48,978 bases of DNA from Opitutaceae bacterium (GCA_028280955.1 JANQKU010000066.1:1-48978); one strand, 5' to 3'; positions 16,870 through 25,823 are shown, counted from the stretch's first letter. Notes: generated by a model from the letters alone, not told the origin. Numbers and translations: made by a program.

Positions 16870-18297
16870 TCAATAACTGGACATAGTCTCTTTGATCTGC
16901 GCCTGTATCGACTTTACGTCAAAAGGTTTCCGAAAGACCGTCACATCATCCTTTATTCCTTCCAAATCTTTTCCTACCTGAACACGCGCAGTCGTTACAA
17001 AAGGACGGATAAGTGGCTGAATCTCCTTTGCCTTTAAAATCAAATCCGCACCACTCTGCCCGCCGGAGAGATCGAGCTCTGTTATGATACCATCAAATGG
17101 GCGCTCCGAAAGTAATCGCAATGAAGTTTCAAATTTATCACTTTTGATAATTTGAAAATCCCGCCTCAAGCATAGCTCCAGCATATCATTTACCGCTTTA
17201 TAATCATCATGCAACAGCAAGCTGCGCTGAAAAAAACGGGCTCCTTCCATCATCGAACCCATTGCTTGAGAACTTAATTCCTCTGGCGAGGATTCTCCTG
17301 AAAGGAGTGACGCCATTCCGATTCTAACTTTATGGCCACTCAACAAAGGGCTAAAAGAACGCAAAAACTGCAGACCTTCTCCCATATCTTTTTCGGGCAA
17401 GATGACGCCTAAATGATCGGCATCGACGACTCCACAAACATCTATAGGCGACAAATTAGCCCTAATATCAGGCAAAGCAGCAAATAATTGCTTTTTTTCA
17501 TCAGCAGATTCCAGCAAAGCATAAGTTAACTTCAATCCCATCCATTGACATCGATAAACTTCACGGGCTAAGACATCCTGCAAAGCCGCTTCCGCTGAAG
17601 TTAAATCCATCATGAGAATAGCCGTTGCTCTGGCATTACCTTCATCTTCACCTAATTGCTTAATTTCAGCCGAAACAAGAGCATTTTCTGTATCAAGGTA
17701 ATAACTACCAACAGATTTGCCATTGGAACCGACAGGTTTTTCTCTACGGAAATGCTTCAAACAATCATCCAATCCATTAAAACTTTTCCCATCGAGATAT
17801 TGGCTCGCCTTTTTGTTCACCAAGACAGTTTCTCCAGTCCCTGAAAAGCAAACCACACCGACGGGAACCAAATCGAAGAGAAAACGTAAGACTTCCAAGT
17901 TTTCACGATAATTTCCGAGAGCCACTGCATTGTCTACTAACGCAGCTGTAAACATCGCTAAGGAACCCATTAAATGTAGATCTTCCGCGCCAAACGATCG
18001 ACCTCTCTCAGAATTCCCAATCTTCAGCACCCCATGAACTTCTTTTCGCCCAGTCAAGGGCAAAGCAAGACACGGTTCCTCAAAGAGACCGGAGCGAATA
18101 CCCTCTGCTCCTTTCACCCTCGCCATTTCCAGCACTGCGTTATCAAAAAAAGGTAACTTGCCCACTGACGACTCCAGAGATGAAACAAAGTGTTCAAAAT
18201 CATCAATGTTTTGTAAGGCAGATGTCAATTGGGAGAAAACACCCGATACTCCCTTCCGATCCAATTCCTCATTTAATGCAAGCTTTCGAATCATCAC
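16870..18297 (-). CDS. GAF-PAS protein with C-terminal pseudo-receiver (Glu at phosphosite)
   Basis: Signalling protein of 475 aa. An N-terminal GAF-like sensor (about 20-130) is followed by a PAS-like segment (about 130-240) and a region at about 240-350 resembling a degenerate GGDEF fold (ILPEKD...VRIGMAS) without the catalytic motif. A receiver domain lies at about 358-475. The receiver keeps the acidic pair (Asp364, Asp365), the Thr switch (Thr435/436) and Lys457 with its KP motif, but the phosphoacceptor is Glu407 (IITELDLSGGQSG) where Asp is expected. Glu commonly mimics the phosphorylated state, so it may be locked on, or work without phosphotransfer. The start overlaps the kinase gene stop by four bases, so it is the third gene of a coupled operon. 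Confidence 0.82.
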   Translation of the reverse strand: MMIRKLALNEELDRKGVSGVFSQLTSALQNIDDFEHFVSSLESSVGKLPFFDNAVLEMARVKGAEGIRSGLFEEPCLALPLTGRKEVHGVLKIGNSERGRSFGAEDLHLMGSLAMFTAALVDNAVALGNYRENLEVLRFLFDLVPVGVVCFSGTGETVLVNKKASQYLDGKSFNGLDDCLKHFRREKPVGSNGKSVGSYYLDTENALVSAEIKQLGEDEGNARATAILMMDLTSAEAALQDVLAREVYRCQWMGLKLTYALLESADEKKQLFAALPDIRANLSPIDVCGVVDADHLGVILPEKDMGEGLQFLRSFSPLLSGHKVRIGMASLLSGESSPEELSSQAMGSMMEGARFFQRSLLLHDDYKAVNDMLELCLRRDFQIIKSDKFETSLRLLSERPFDGIITELDLSGGQSGADLILKAKEIQPLIRPFVTTARVQVGKDLEGIKDDVTVFRKPFDVKSIQAQIKETMSSY

Positions 18298-20402
18298 GTA
18301 GTCAAATTACATGGGAGTGACACGATGAAAGTTGTCCCTTTCCCGATTTCACTGTCAACCTGAATAGCTCCATCGTGACAATCAATAATCTGTTTCACAA
18401 TCGCCAATCCAAGGCCTAGGCCTCCTTTTCGTGAACGATCCCCTGTATCCTTGGTCGTCGCAAAAGGTTCAAAAACTTTCGACAATACCTCCTTATCAAT
18501 ACCTGGACCATTATCTGATACTCTTACTTCTACAGAAGCGTTGATGACATCCTTACTTCGAAAAATTGGTTCAATAATAAGTTTAGAATCCGGAATGCCT
18601 TCCATTGCATGAACCGCATTCTGCATCAAATTAATAAATACCTGCAGGAGCTGATTATAGTTGGCATTAATGGTAGGAATTTTATGCTGAATATATTTAA
18701 GTTGAACCCCGGCTTCATGGATATCCGCTTGAACAATTTCCAAAGCCCCACGAATAACTTCATCGATCTGTACGGGACCAAAATCAACATCGTCTTTTGT
18801 CGCGAATGAAGAAACATTTTCCACGATTCCGGCAATTCGATTTACATCTCTTAACATTACCTTGCTAAACTCCTTCTGAAATTCAACGTCCCCAGCATTC
18901 TCATCAAGCAATGCCGAGAAAGTTTGAATCGATACCAGAGGATTTCTCAATTCATGCGCCAACCCCGCCGCAAGTGTACCTAATGAAATCAATTTTTCTG
19001 TTTGATTCGCCCGTCGCTCCATCTGTCTCACTCTGATATTCAAACCGAGCTGCAAACAAATCGTTCCAAGTAATGAAAGATCTAAATCGGAGAATAACCG
19101 ATGGTTTCTCCGAGGCCCCAAAACCATTACACCATAAAACAGATTCTCTGCATAAATAGGAACAAGAACATCCAAATTGAGACCTTTTTTAAAACTCACA
19201 ATTTCTTTCCATTCTTCTTCGGAATAGGCTCTCTCTTGCTCATCGATGACGACCGCACCTCGATGTTGATTCCCTAAACGCACTAACCAATTATCTTCAG
19301 CCAACTCCAAGGCAAGCGGTGAAGGGTCGGGCCATCCTTTCTGAATCTTCAAAGCACACTTGGCATCTAAGTCGCCACGTATATAAACAGCTGCTTTCTG
19401 CACATCCATCGCGGCAGAAACCACCTCTATTATTTTATTAAAAATACTTTCTTCATCCCGAATAGTGGAAATTTCAGAGGCAAATGACTGAAGCCTGCGA
19501 CTACCTACAAATTTACCTCGCAAAAGTGTGGATTCCAAAAATCGATCAATTCTTCTCTTTATCAATGGGGTTGCCCAAAAAAGACCTGTGGTGACAACAA
19601 TCGAAACCAAAACAAGCACCAGCAATTGCTGTGACTCTGTCAGGGCAAAGCGAAAACCCACCCAAACTCCTAAAGGAAAGATAATGGCCAGCGGAATCAC
19701 CGCCAATGAGTAACTGATTAACTTAACAATTAAATAATCGATTTCCAATAATCTAAACCGGACAATAGCATACCCCACTGCCACCACATAAACCGAGACA
19801 AGACCGTTACCAAAAGGAACCACCGGGATATCGTACCAAAGCAAAAAGTTGGTCGATCCACCTACAAATCCAATTGCGGTCCCGACCAGCACAAATTTCA
19901 GTTGATTTCGGCCTCGAAGTTCTGAACGACGCAACGCAGTAAATAAGACACCCCAACTTCTGACCGTGTAATAAAAGAAAACTCCCAGATAAAATAAATA
20001 GGGTATTCCTGGCTTCGGCCAATAGGGAAACATCATGATCGGACGAACATCCACGACCACATAAGGTGTCGCTGAGAGAACAGCTAAGAGGTAAGCTAGA
20101 AGATAACCAACTTGGACCTCTCGCCTGCAATTTCTTTCCGCTAAACGAACAATGAAATGAAAATACGTTATGGCTATAAAAATAGCAGACGCTGATAGCA
20201 GACGTACTGCCAATAAGGCTTCTTCACCCGATGTGGCGAACTGCCAGTAAAAATAAAAGGCCGACCAAACAGCAACTGCCAGGGCAAACCATACAAAAGG
20301 CAAGTGCTTGGGATCTCGCGCTTTTTTGACTAAAACAGCAACGCAGAGAATGAGGCTGGTTAGGGCATTAACCAGCGACGTGATAATACAGTAAAGGATC
20401 AT
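18294..20402 (-). CDS. Multi-TM (7TM-type) sensor histidine kinase with GAF domain
   Basis: Membrane histidine kinase of 702 aa. About seven to nine hydrophobic segments fill residues 1-280, resembling the 7TM histidine-kinase sensor module. A GAF domain lies at about 310-455, then a HisKA domain with phosphoacceptor His483 (LAHELRNPLVS) and a HATPase_c domain with an N-box (INLMQNAVHAM), DNGPGI and GLGLGLAIV. The start overlaps the upstream acyl-hydrolase/methyltransferase gene by four bases and the stop overlaps the receiver gene by four. A TM-only sensor without a periplasmic domain suits a lipophilic ligand, such as a fatty-acid-derived signal made by the first gene of the operon. That ligand is inferred from PhcS-like logic and not shown by the sequence. 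Confidence 0.88.
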   Translation of the reverse strand: MILYCIITSLVNALTSLILCVAVLVKKARDPKHLPFVWFALAVAVWSAFYFYWQFATSGEEALLAVRLLSASAIFIAITYFHFIVRLAERNCRREVQVGYLLAYLLAVLSATPYVVVDVRPIMMFPYWPKPGIPYLFYLGVFFYYTVRSWGVLFTALRRSELRGRNQLKFVLVGTAIGFVGGSTNFLLWYDIPVVPFGNGLVSVYVVAVGYAIVRFRLLEIDYLIVKLISYSLAVIPLAIIFPLGVWVGFRFALTESQQLLVLVLVSIVVTTGLFWATPLIKRRIDRFLESTLLRGKFVGSRRLQSFASEISTIRDEESIFNKIIEVVSAAMDVQKAAVYIRGDLDAKCALKIQKGWPDPSPLALELAEDNWLVRLGNQHRGAVVIDEQERAYSEEEWKEIVSFKKGLNLDVLVPIYAENLFYGVMVLGPRRNHRLFSDLDLSLLGTICLQLGLNIRVRQMERRANQTEKLISLGTLAAGLAHELRNPLVSIQTFSALLDENAGDVEFQKEFSKVMLRDVNRIAGIVENVSSFATKDDVDFGPVQIDEVIRGALEIVQADIHEAGVQLKYIQHKIPTINANYNQLLQVFINLMQNAVHAMEGIPDSKLIIEPIFRSKDVINASVEVRVSDNGPGIDKEVLSKVFEPFATTKDTGDRSRKGGLGLGLAIVKQIIDCHDGAIQVDSEIGKGTTFIVSLPCNLTT

Positions 20403-22114
20403 GCAATCGCCCTGACAATTTCTGCCTGATTACCAAATGATGAAAAGACATCACATTGGGAGAAACCCGCCTTCAGCATCATTTTGCTGAGTTCATTACC
20501 AGAATAGAAAACATAATAGCCCTGCTCTTCTTTCATTTTAATCGAGCCTGCAGCTCGAAGAAGGTCACGTGCCGAATCCAACTCACTTTTGCCAACCTTC
20601 TCATCCATAAAATCACGATAAATTAAAGACATGTCGCAATAAGGCTTCATGCTCGAAATCATAATGACACCGCCCGGTTTCAAAACGCGATGCAATTGTT
20701 TCATGAAATCCAATGGCAGTTTCAAATAAGAAACCAATAAACTACAACAAATCTTATCAAACATTTGATCCTCAAAGGACACCATATCATCACTTGAGTC
20801 AGCTCTACCAAATTTATCCAGATCCATCTGAGTATAAAAAGTCTGAACAGCCACAGCATTTTTGGCAAGCTGACCATTTCCATTCCGAGCGGCTAATTGG
20901 GTATCCGTATGAATCTCCATCGCATCTCCCAAGCCCTTTGCCGTTAAATCAACGCCAACATACAATGCCGGTTTTCCCCATTCTTCTTTTTTTCGTTCGA
21001 TCAAGCGACGAACCAGTGAAAGGCCATACATTCCATTGCCACAGCCGGCATCCAGGATAAGATCGCCTTCTTTAACAGGGCCGAGCAATTCGCCGACAAG
21101 ATCCATATATTCCCGAAAATCAGTGACCTGATCCAGCATACGATATTTATCGAGATACTCAGTCCAAAATTCATTCTCGGTATGATCGATGGGATTGGCT
21201 AAGCGTAACTGCTCTCTCTCCAGTTTATTCTGAGAGATAACAGTTCTCTTATGCGGTACTTTAAGGCCATCTTTGGGATTAAAATTAATTCCGGCCACAT
21301 TTCCAATTTTCGAAACAATCTCAATATAAGTCTTGTCAGCTAGGCCTGCGCTTTCTCTTACCTCATGCATAGCTCCTGAAATGGGATAAATGCCGGAATT
21401 ATTCCCTTTAGGCACAACAGCTTTCACCTCTTTCATATCCACCCATGCATCTTTCTCTGCAGGGTAAAACGAAACAGGAATCGTCAGGGAAGCTAAATCC
21501 TTTCTTGTTCCTTCAAGATCGTGCATATCCTTCTCCACTGAGGCTTTTAGAAAATTATCAAAATCAATTTCATGCCCCAAAATATCTGTAACACCCCAGG
21601 TTTTTCCGGCTATATGATTGGCGACCAAATCTTCCCTATAAACCTCCCGCAAAGTGTACTGCACATTCACCACTCCAACTAAACATACCAAATGGGCGAC
21701 CCGCTTATCCATTGCCGCAGCCCGAATCGCTGTCCGCGACGACAAACTGCTCGCCACCAAAGTCACCTCACGTACACCAAAATGCTCATCCAGATAATCC
21801 AGACTCGCCAAAATATCCTCAACACCACTTCCCAAAGTGAAATCGGTCATTAAACCATCACTCTCCCCCACATGGGACGTGTGATCAAAACGTAAAATAG
21901 TAAGCCCGTTTATCGCAAAATAATAAGCCAAAAGGAGGTTATTTTTCTTTGTTTCTCCATATTTTGGAGCCATTATGACAAAAGATTTTCCTTTTGCAGC
22001 TACCCCTGGAGAGTCAATATACCCTATTATCTTCTGCCCGCTACGACTCGGATAAACCACTCGTTCACTAATTACTTCCTTAATTCTCTCAGGACTTTTC
22101 TGTTGGGAACTCAT
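20399..22114 (-). CDS. LuxD-like acyl hydrolase fused to class I SAM methyltransferase
   Basis: Fusion protein of 571 aa, first gene of the signalling operon. Residues 1-270 form an alpha/beta hydrolase that, from memory, follows LuxD (the myristoyl-ACP thioesterase of luminous bacteria) closely. It shares RFDHTSHVG, the nucleophile elbow ASSLSSR (Ser123), VGVVN, KDAWV (Asp222) and the SGAMHE segment (His250), matching the LuxD triad Ser-Asp-His in order and spacing. Residues about 345-571 form a class I methyltransferase: motif I LDAGCGNG at 354-361, VGVDL near 386, and VLKPGGVIMISS near 490. A plausible reaction is release of a free acid from acyl-ACP followed by methylation to an ester, but this is inferred. 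No signal peptide or TM segment is seen, so it is cytoplasmic. It is translationally coupled to the kinase gene. Confidence 0.85.
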   Translation of the reverse strand: MSSQQKSPERIKEVISERVVYPSRSGQKIIGYIDSPGVAAKGKSFVIMAPKYGETKKNNLLLAYYFAINGLTILRFDHTSHVGESDGLMTDFTLGSGVEDILASLDYLDEHFGVREVTLVASSLSSRTAIRAAAMDKRVAHLVCLVGVVNVQYTLREVYREDLVANHIAGKTWGVTDILGHEIDFDNFLKASVEKDMHDLEGTRKDLASLTIPVSFYPAEKDAWVDMKEVKAVVPKGNNSGIYPISGAMHEVRESAGLADKTYIEIVSKIGNVAGINFNPKDGLKVPHKRTVISQNKLEREQLRLANPIDHTENEFWTEYLDKYRMLDQVTDFREYMDLVGELLGPVKEGDLILDAGCGNGMYGLSLVRRLIERKKEEWGKPALYVGVDLTAKGLGDAMEIHTDTQLAARNGNGQLAKNAVAVQTFYTQMDLDKFGRADSSDDMVSFEDQMFDKICCSLLVSYLKLPLDFMKQLHRVLKPGGVIMISSMKPYCDMSLIYRDFMDEKVGKSELDSARDLLRAAGSIKMKEEQGYYVFYSGNELSKMMLKAGFSQCDVFSSFGNQAEIVRAIA

Positions 22115-22259
22115 TCGTTGAATGACCCGGGGGTACGGGTAGCCTCGATAAATTTTAAATTTTCCTGTTTTTGCAATTTTATTTTTTTTAAGGACAAATG
22201 CCTAGAGTCGTTAAATAGGAATAACAATTTTCATAGCGGCTAAACTCTATTTTACTTAT

Positions 22260-22288
22260 TATTCACAAATTTAAGTCTCTTGTGAATA
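22260..22288. promoter_or_regulatory. Nine-bp perfect inverted repeat in the divergent signalling promoter region
   Basis: TATTCACAA (22260-22268) and TTGTGAATA (22280-22288) form a perfect palindrome with an 11-nt spacer, between the divergent acyl-hydrolase/methyltransferase and kinase genes. The geometry is that of a dimeric regulator operator. The left arm contains a -35-like TTCACA and the right arm an AATATT -10-like element. Confidence 0.5.
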
Positions 22289-22290
22289 TT
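22262..22290 (+). promoter_or_regulatory. Candidate promoter for the second kinase operon
   Basis: TTCACA (22262-22267, five of six to TTGACA), a 17-bp spacer, then AATATT (22285-22290, four of six). Transcription would begin near 22297, about 67 nt before the GTG start at 22365. Both boxes lie inside the inverted repeat, so a bound regulator would occlude it. Confidence 0.35.
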
Positions 22291-22364
22291 CCACCAAAAC
22301 ATTTCTTGCAAAACATCAGTCTTACTAGGTCATAGACCTTCTACCTTCTACTCGGAACCAATTC

Positions 22365-24353
22365 GTGTTTAATATCATCATCATCGACGAAAACGCCGAC
22401 GAGGACAGCAGATACCGAAATCTACTGTCAAAGGACACGTTTCAATCCACGGTTAAAAGGAATTTCAACGAAGCCGAAACCCTCCTCAAGGCAAACGTTT
22501 TCGATGTTTGCCTCTATGTGGTAGGAGAATCTACTAAAAATGCTCTGGATGAAATCGTTTCGATAAAAGACGCCAGTCCTATGGGCTCACTGGCTGTATC
22601 CGTTAAAGAATGCCCCACAGCTTGGGAGGAAACTGCCCTCATAAAAGGGGCTGATTTTATATTTCGCGATCCCTTGGTCTCATCACATTTCCAATCAGTT
22701 TTAGCCAAATTGGCCAAGTTTAACGAGCCGATTCCCTCAATTTTAAGTTCTATCCACCCTAAAAATAATCCTATACCTGAACAAGAGATCCCAACATCCG
22801 CTCTCGAAGTCCTTCGTGATTTTTCCCGTATCTTGGGATATTCGCTCGATTACAAACTTTTTACACAACATTTTGTCCTCAAACTCCGGGAAATCATCAA
22901 AGTAAATAAAATCGCTGTTTTCCTTCAATCACCTCCCTATGTAAGCGTCAATTCCCCCGCAGACGCCCATCGGATGCCTTGTATTTCTTCTGTAGGGTTA
23001 CCTTCCGATGTTCAGGATTGCCTCGAACTTTCCCAAAAAGCCGGACTCGGGAAGTATTTTTCCAATTCGATGCAAATCGTAAAGAAAGATCAACTGACTC
23101 AAACCAGTTTAGATCCAAAGATTCAACGTGAATTTGAAATTCTCGGTTGCCATACAGCTATCCCAATCAATGACCGCGAAAAGACTCTCGGAGTCGCCAT
23201 TGTCGGTAATCGAGTTACCGGATCACCTCTGAGTGATGAAGAATTACAGCTCCTTTATTTACTCATGGAGGAGCTGGGGCTAGCGATTAAGAACTGTTGG
23301 CTACATCATCAGCTTTCAGCGAATAATCGCCTATTTTCAGATGTTCTTTCTTCCATGAGCAATGGCAATATGGTCATCAGCTCAAATCTAACGATTGTTC
23401 ACTCAAATCGTGCAATGGTTCAATTCATCAAAGGAATAAACCCTTCGATCAACACACTAGAATTTGCCGATCTGCCTTCGAAGCTTGCCAACCCTATTTA
23501 TGAGGTTGTTGAAAAAGGATCCTCTTTGGAACCCTTCTTTTTTTCAGGTGGAGAAAAGAACGAAAGTATTTACAGAGTCTCTATCATTCCATTCCGTAAC
23601 GAAAGTGAAAAACTTCCCCAGTCAGCAATGGTTGTAATGGAAGATTTCACACAAATAGAAGCAGCCAAAAGTTTCGATATCGAATCTTCGAAGGCAAAAC
23701 TCATTGCCCTGATTGCAAAACGGTTTGCTCATGAAATTAGAAACTCTCTTGTCCCGTTAACCACTCATCAACAACTACTGGATCAGGAGTACGCAAACGA
23801 AGATTTCAGAAAATCCCTTAAAACCGCACTCGAAAAAGAAACGGGAAGAATTCAGCGATTCACTGAACAGATGCTCTATCTTGCCCAACCCAAAATCACA
23901 GCGACTGATGAGGCAAATGTTAAGGAACTGTTAGAGGAAGCTTTTCAAACAACCTCTGCCCAATTTCCCCAATCATCCAAACTCGATATTCAAACAGAAC
24001 TTGAGCAACTCGTCATTCAATGTCACCAAAATAGCTTACGCTATGCTTTTCAAGAGATCTTCATCAATGCCTTGCAAGCAAATCTTGATGAACCAGAGAT
24101 TGAAGTATCTATTCGTAACAATCAAGATGACGCTATCATCATTGAATTTACGGATAATGGGATCGGCTTTACCTCAGAGACAGCCGAACGTGCGACAGAA
24201 CCCTTTTTCACGACTCGCAACACTGGCGTTGGGTTGGGCCTGACCGTTGCTCAAAAGATCGTCGAAGATCATCAGGGAACAATAGAAATCGGTCCACGAA
24301 GCAGAGAACGGCACTGTGATGTTTCTATTTTACTTCCGCAAATAAAACACTAA
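22365..24353 (+). CDS. Soluble histidine kinase with degenerate N-terminal receiver, GAF and PAS
   Basis: Kinase of 662 aa starting at GTG 22365, with a GGAACC-type purine stretch just upstream. Residues 1-115 fold like a receiver, but the phosphoacceptor is Val52 (VFDVCLYVVGE) and the conserved Lys is Asp102 (IFRDP), so it cannot be phosphorylated in the normal way. A GAF domain (about 150-310) and a PAS domain (about 320-430) follow, then HisKA with His456 (KRFAHEIRNSL) and a HATPase domain (INALQANL, DNGIGF, GVGLGLTVAQ). No TM segment is present. It is the first gene of the operon divergent from the acyl-hydrolase/methyltransferase operon, and is followed after 78 bp by a receiver-kinase hybrid. 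Its input could be intracellular. Confidence 0.86.
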   Translation: MFNIIIIDENADEDSRYRNLLSKDTFQSTVKRNFNEAETLLKANVFDVCLYVVGESTKNALDEIVSIKDASPMGSLAVSVKECPTAWEETALIKGADFIFRDPLVSSHFQSVLAKLAKFNEPIPSILSSIHPKNNPIPEQEIPTSALEVLRDFSRILGYSLDYKLFTQHFVLKLREIIKVNKIAVFLQSPPYVSVNSPADAHRMPCISSVGLPSDVQDCLELSQKAGLGKYFSNSMQIVKKDQLTQTSLDPKIQREFEILGCHTAIPINDREKTLGVAIVGNRVTGSPLSDEELQLLYLLMEELGLAIKNCWLHHQLSANNRLFSDVLSSMSNGNMVISSNLTIVHSNRAMVQFIKGINPSINTLEFADLPSKLANPIYEVVEKGSSLEPFFFSGGEKNESIYRVSIIPFRNESEKLPQSAMVVMEDFTQIEAAKSFDIESSKAKLIALIAKRFAHEIRNSLVPLTTHQQLLDQEYANEDFRKSLKTALEKETGRIQRFTEQMLYLAQPKITATDEANVKELLEEAFQTTSAQFPQSSKLDIQTELEQLVIQCHQNSLRYAFQEIFINALQANLDEPEIEVSIRNNQDDAIIIEFTDNGIGFTSETAERATEPFFTTRNTGVGLGLTVAQKIVEDHQGTIEIGPRSRERHCDVSILLPQIKH

Positions 24354-24431
24354 ACTTTGATTTAATAATTACCTGATTAACGCTTTTTCTCGTAATTCAA
24401 GCTGACCACTCACGACTCCATTTAATAAAAA

Positions 24432-25715
24432 ATGAGCTTCCCAAATCCAGATTTAGAATCAATTGCCATTCCCACAAACGAAGAAGAACCAACTTCTGAA
24501 AAAAAGACTCTCCTCGTCGTAGACGATGAAGAAGGCCCACGGCAATCGTTAAAAATGGTATTCCGAAACGAATACAACGTTTATGCAGTTGAATCCGGAG
24601 AAAAAGCAATTGAATTCGCCAGTAACAATACCGTCCATGTCGCCACCTTGGACATCCGCATGGCTGGACTTTCAGGCATCGAAGTCCTAAAAAACCTCAA
24701 GAGCATCAATCCTAAAATTGAAGTGATAATGTTAACCGCCTACGAGACCCTTGAAACAGCTCGTCAGGCCATTAGACTAGGAGCATGCGACTACCTAAAT
24801 AAACCTTTTGATATCGCCACAATCAGAGACTCAGTAAAAAGAGCGATGAAACTGAGCACCATCAATGATCACATCGCCACAACTTTTGATAAATTCAACT
24901 CTCTAACCGGCGAATTACAGGATGTTGCTCTCCGGGAAGAAATGGCGAAGACTGCCAATGAAATCTATGCCGGTGTGCTCCACGATATCAACAACCCTCT
25001 TACCATCATTACGGGATATGTTGAAATGCTCGAAATACAGATGTCTAGAGCCTCCTCTATTTCAGGCTCTGCTCTGGAGGAAGCCCGCGGAAAACTAGGT
25101 ATTATTTCCAAGCAAGTTGCCACCTGTGGTGCCATTACGTCACGTTATCTGAAACTGCTCAAAAGCGGAGATGCAGAAAACAAATTTATCTCTACCAACC
25201 TCATTCTCTCCGATCTGGTTTCGTTGCTCCAATCACACCCATCTGCCTCGAAGAGTAAACTCGTGGTGAATCCTCTGGAAAACGATCTCCATGCTAAAAT
25301 CAACTGCACCGAACTTATCCAGATTCTCTTAAATCTTTGCGTAAATGCTTACCAAAGTTCTCCTGACAATCAAACGGTCGAAGTGACAGCCACCTCATGC
25401 GAAGGGCCTTTGGACTTAGAAGCATTACTGCCTTCAGGGCCGGCAAGCGCTGTGCTACATAAAGAAGACTTCGAAAACAACGGACCTATTTTATGCCTGA
25501 AAGTTAGCGACGAAGGCTGCGGTATTCCCGATGAAAAAATCGGTCGAATTTTTGAACCCTATTTTACGACAAAAGGTTCTCAAGGTGGGACTGGCTTAGG
25601 CCTATCGATTGTCTCCAGATTAATCAAAAACTGCAAAGGACTCTTAGCGCTCGAATCGACAAGCGGAGCTGGAACTCGTTTCACTCTTTACATACCAGCG
25701 ACAGCACCTAAATAG
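24432..25715 (+). CDS. Response regulator-histidine kinase hybrid (PhcR-like architecture)
   Basis: Protein of 427 aa with a complete N-terminal receiver (about 25-145): acidic pair at 31-32 (VVDDEE), phosphoacceptor Asp74 (ATLDIRMAGLSG), Thr102 and Lys124 (NKPF). It is followed directly by a kinase module with His184 (AGVLHDINNPLTII), N-box ILLNLCVNAY, DEGCGIPDEK, EPYFTTKG and GGTGLGLSIV. Receiver-then-kinase order is unusual. The best-known example I recall is PhcR of the Ralstonia Phc quorum-sensing system. It could be a phosphorelay partner of either of the two other kinases. No output (DNA-binding) domain is present in any protein of the locus, so the final effector must be elsewhere. 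Confidence 0.88.
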   Translation: MSFPNPDLESIAIPTNEEEPTSEKKTLLVVDDEEGPRQSLKMVFRNEYNVYAVESGEKAIEFASNNTVHVATLDIRMAGLSGIEVLKNLKSINPKIEVIMLTAYETLETARQAIRLGACDYLNKPFDIATIRDSVKRAMKLSTINDHIATTFDKFNSLTGELQDVALREEMAKTANEIYAGVLHDINNPLTIITGYVEMLEIQMSRASSISGSALEEARGKLGIISKQVATCGAITSRYLKLLKSGDAENKFISTNLILSDLVSLLQSHPSASKSKLVVNPLENDLHAKINCTELIQILLNLCVNAYQSSPDNQTVEVTATSCEGPLDLEALLPSGPASAVLHKEDFENNGPILCLKVSDEGCGIPDEKIGRIFEPYFTTKGSQGGTGLGLSIVSRLIKNCKGLLALESTSGAGTRFTLYIPATAPK

Positions 25716-25794
25716 CTGAAGTCGCTCTAAGAGGATATCAAATAGTCGATGGCAGAAAACATTTACTCCATTCAGCAAGGCACCTGGACAGATC

Positions 25795-25823
25795 GGGCTT
25801 GTATCAGCCCTTCTGTGCTGATA
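25795..25823 (+). promoter_or_regulatory. Two mutually exclusive hairpins downstream of the receiver-kinase gene
   Basis: GGGCT (25795-25799) can pair with AGCCC (25806-25810). TATCAGC (25802-25808) can pair with GCTGATA (25817-25823). The two use shared bases, so only one can form at a time. No T-run follows either, so this is not a typical terminator. The role is unknown; chance cannot be excluded. Confidence 0.25.
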
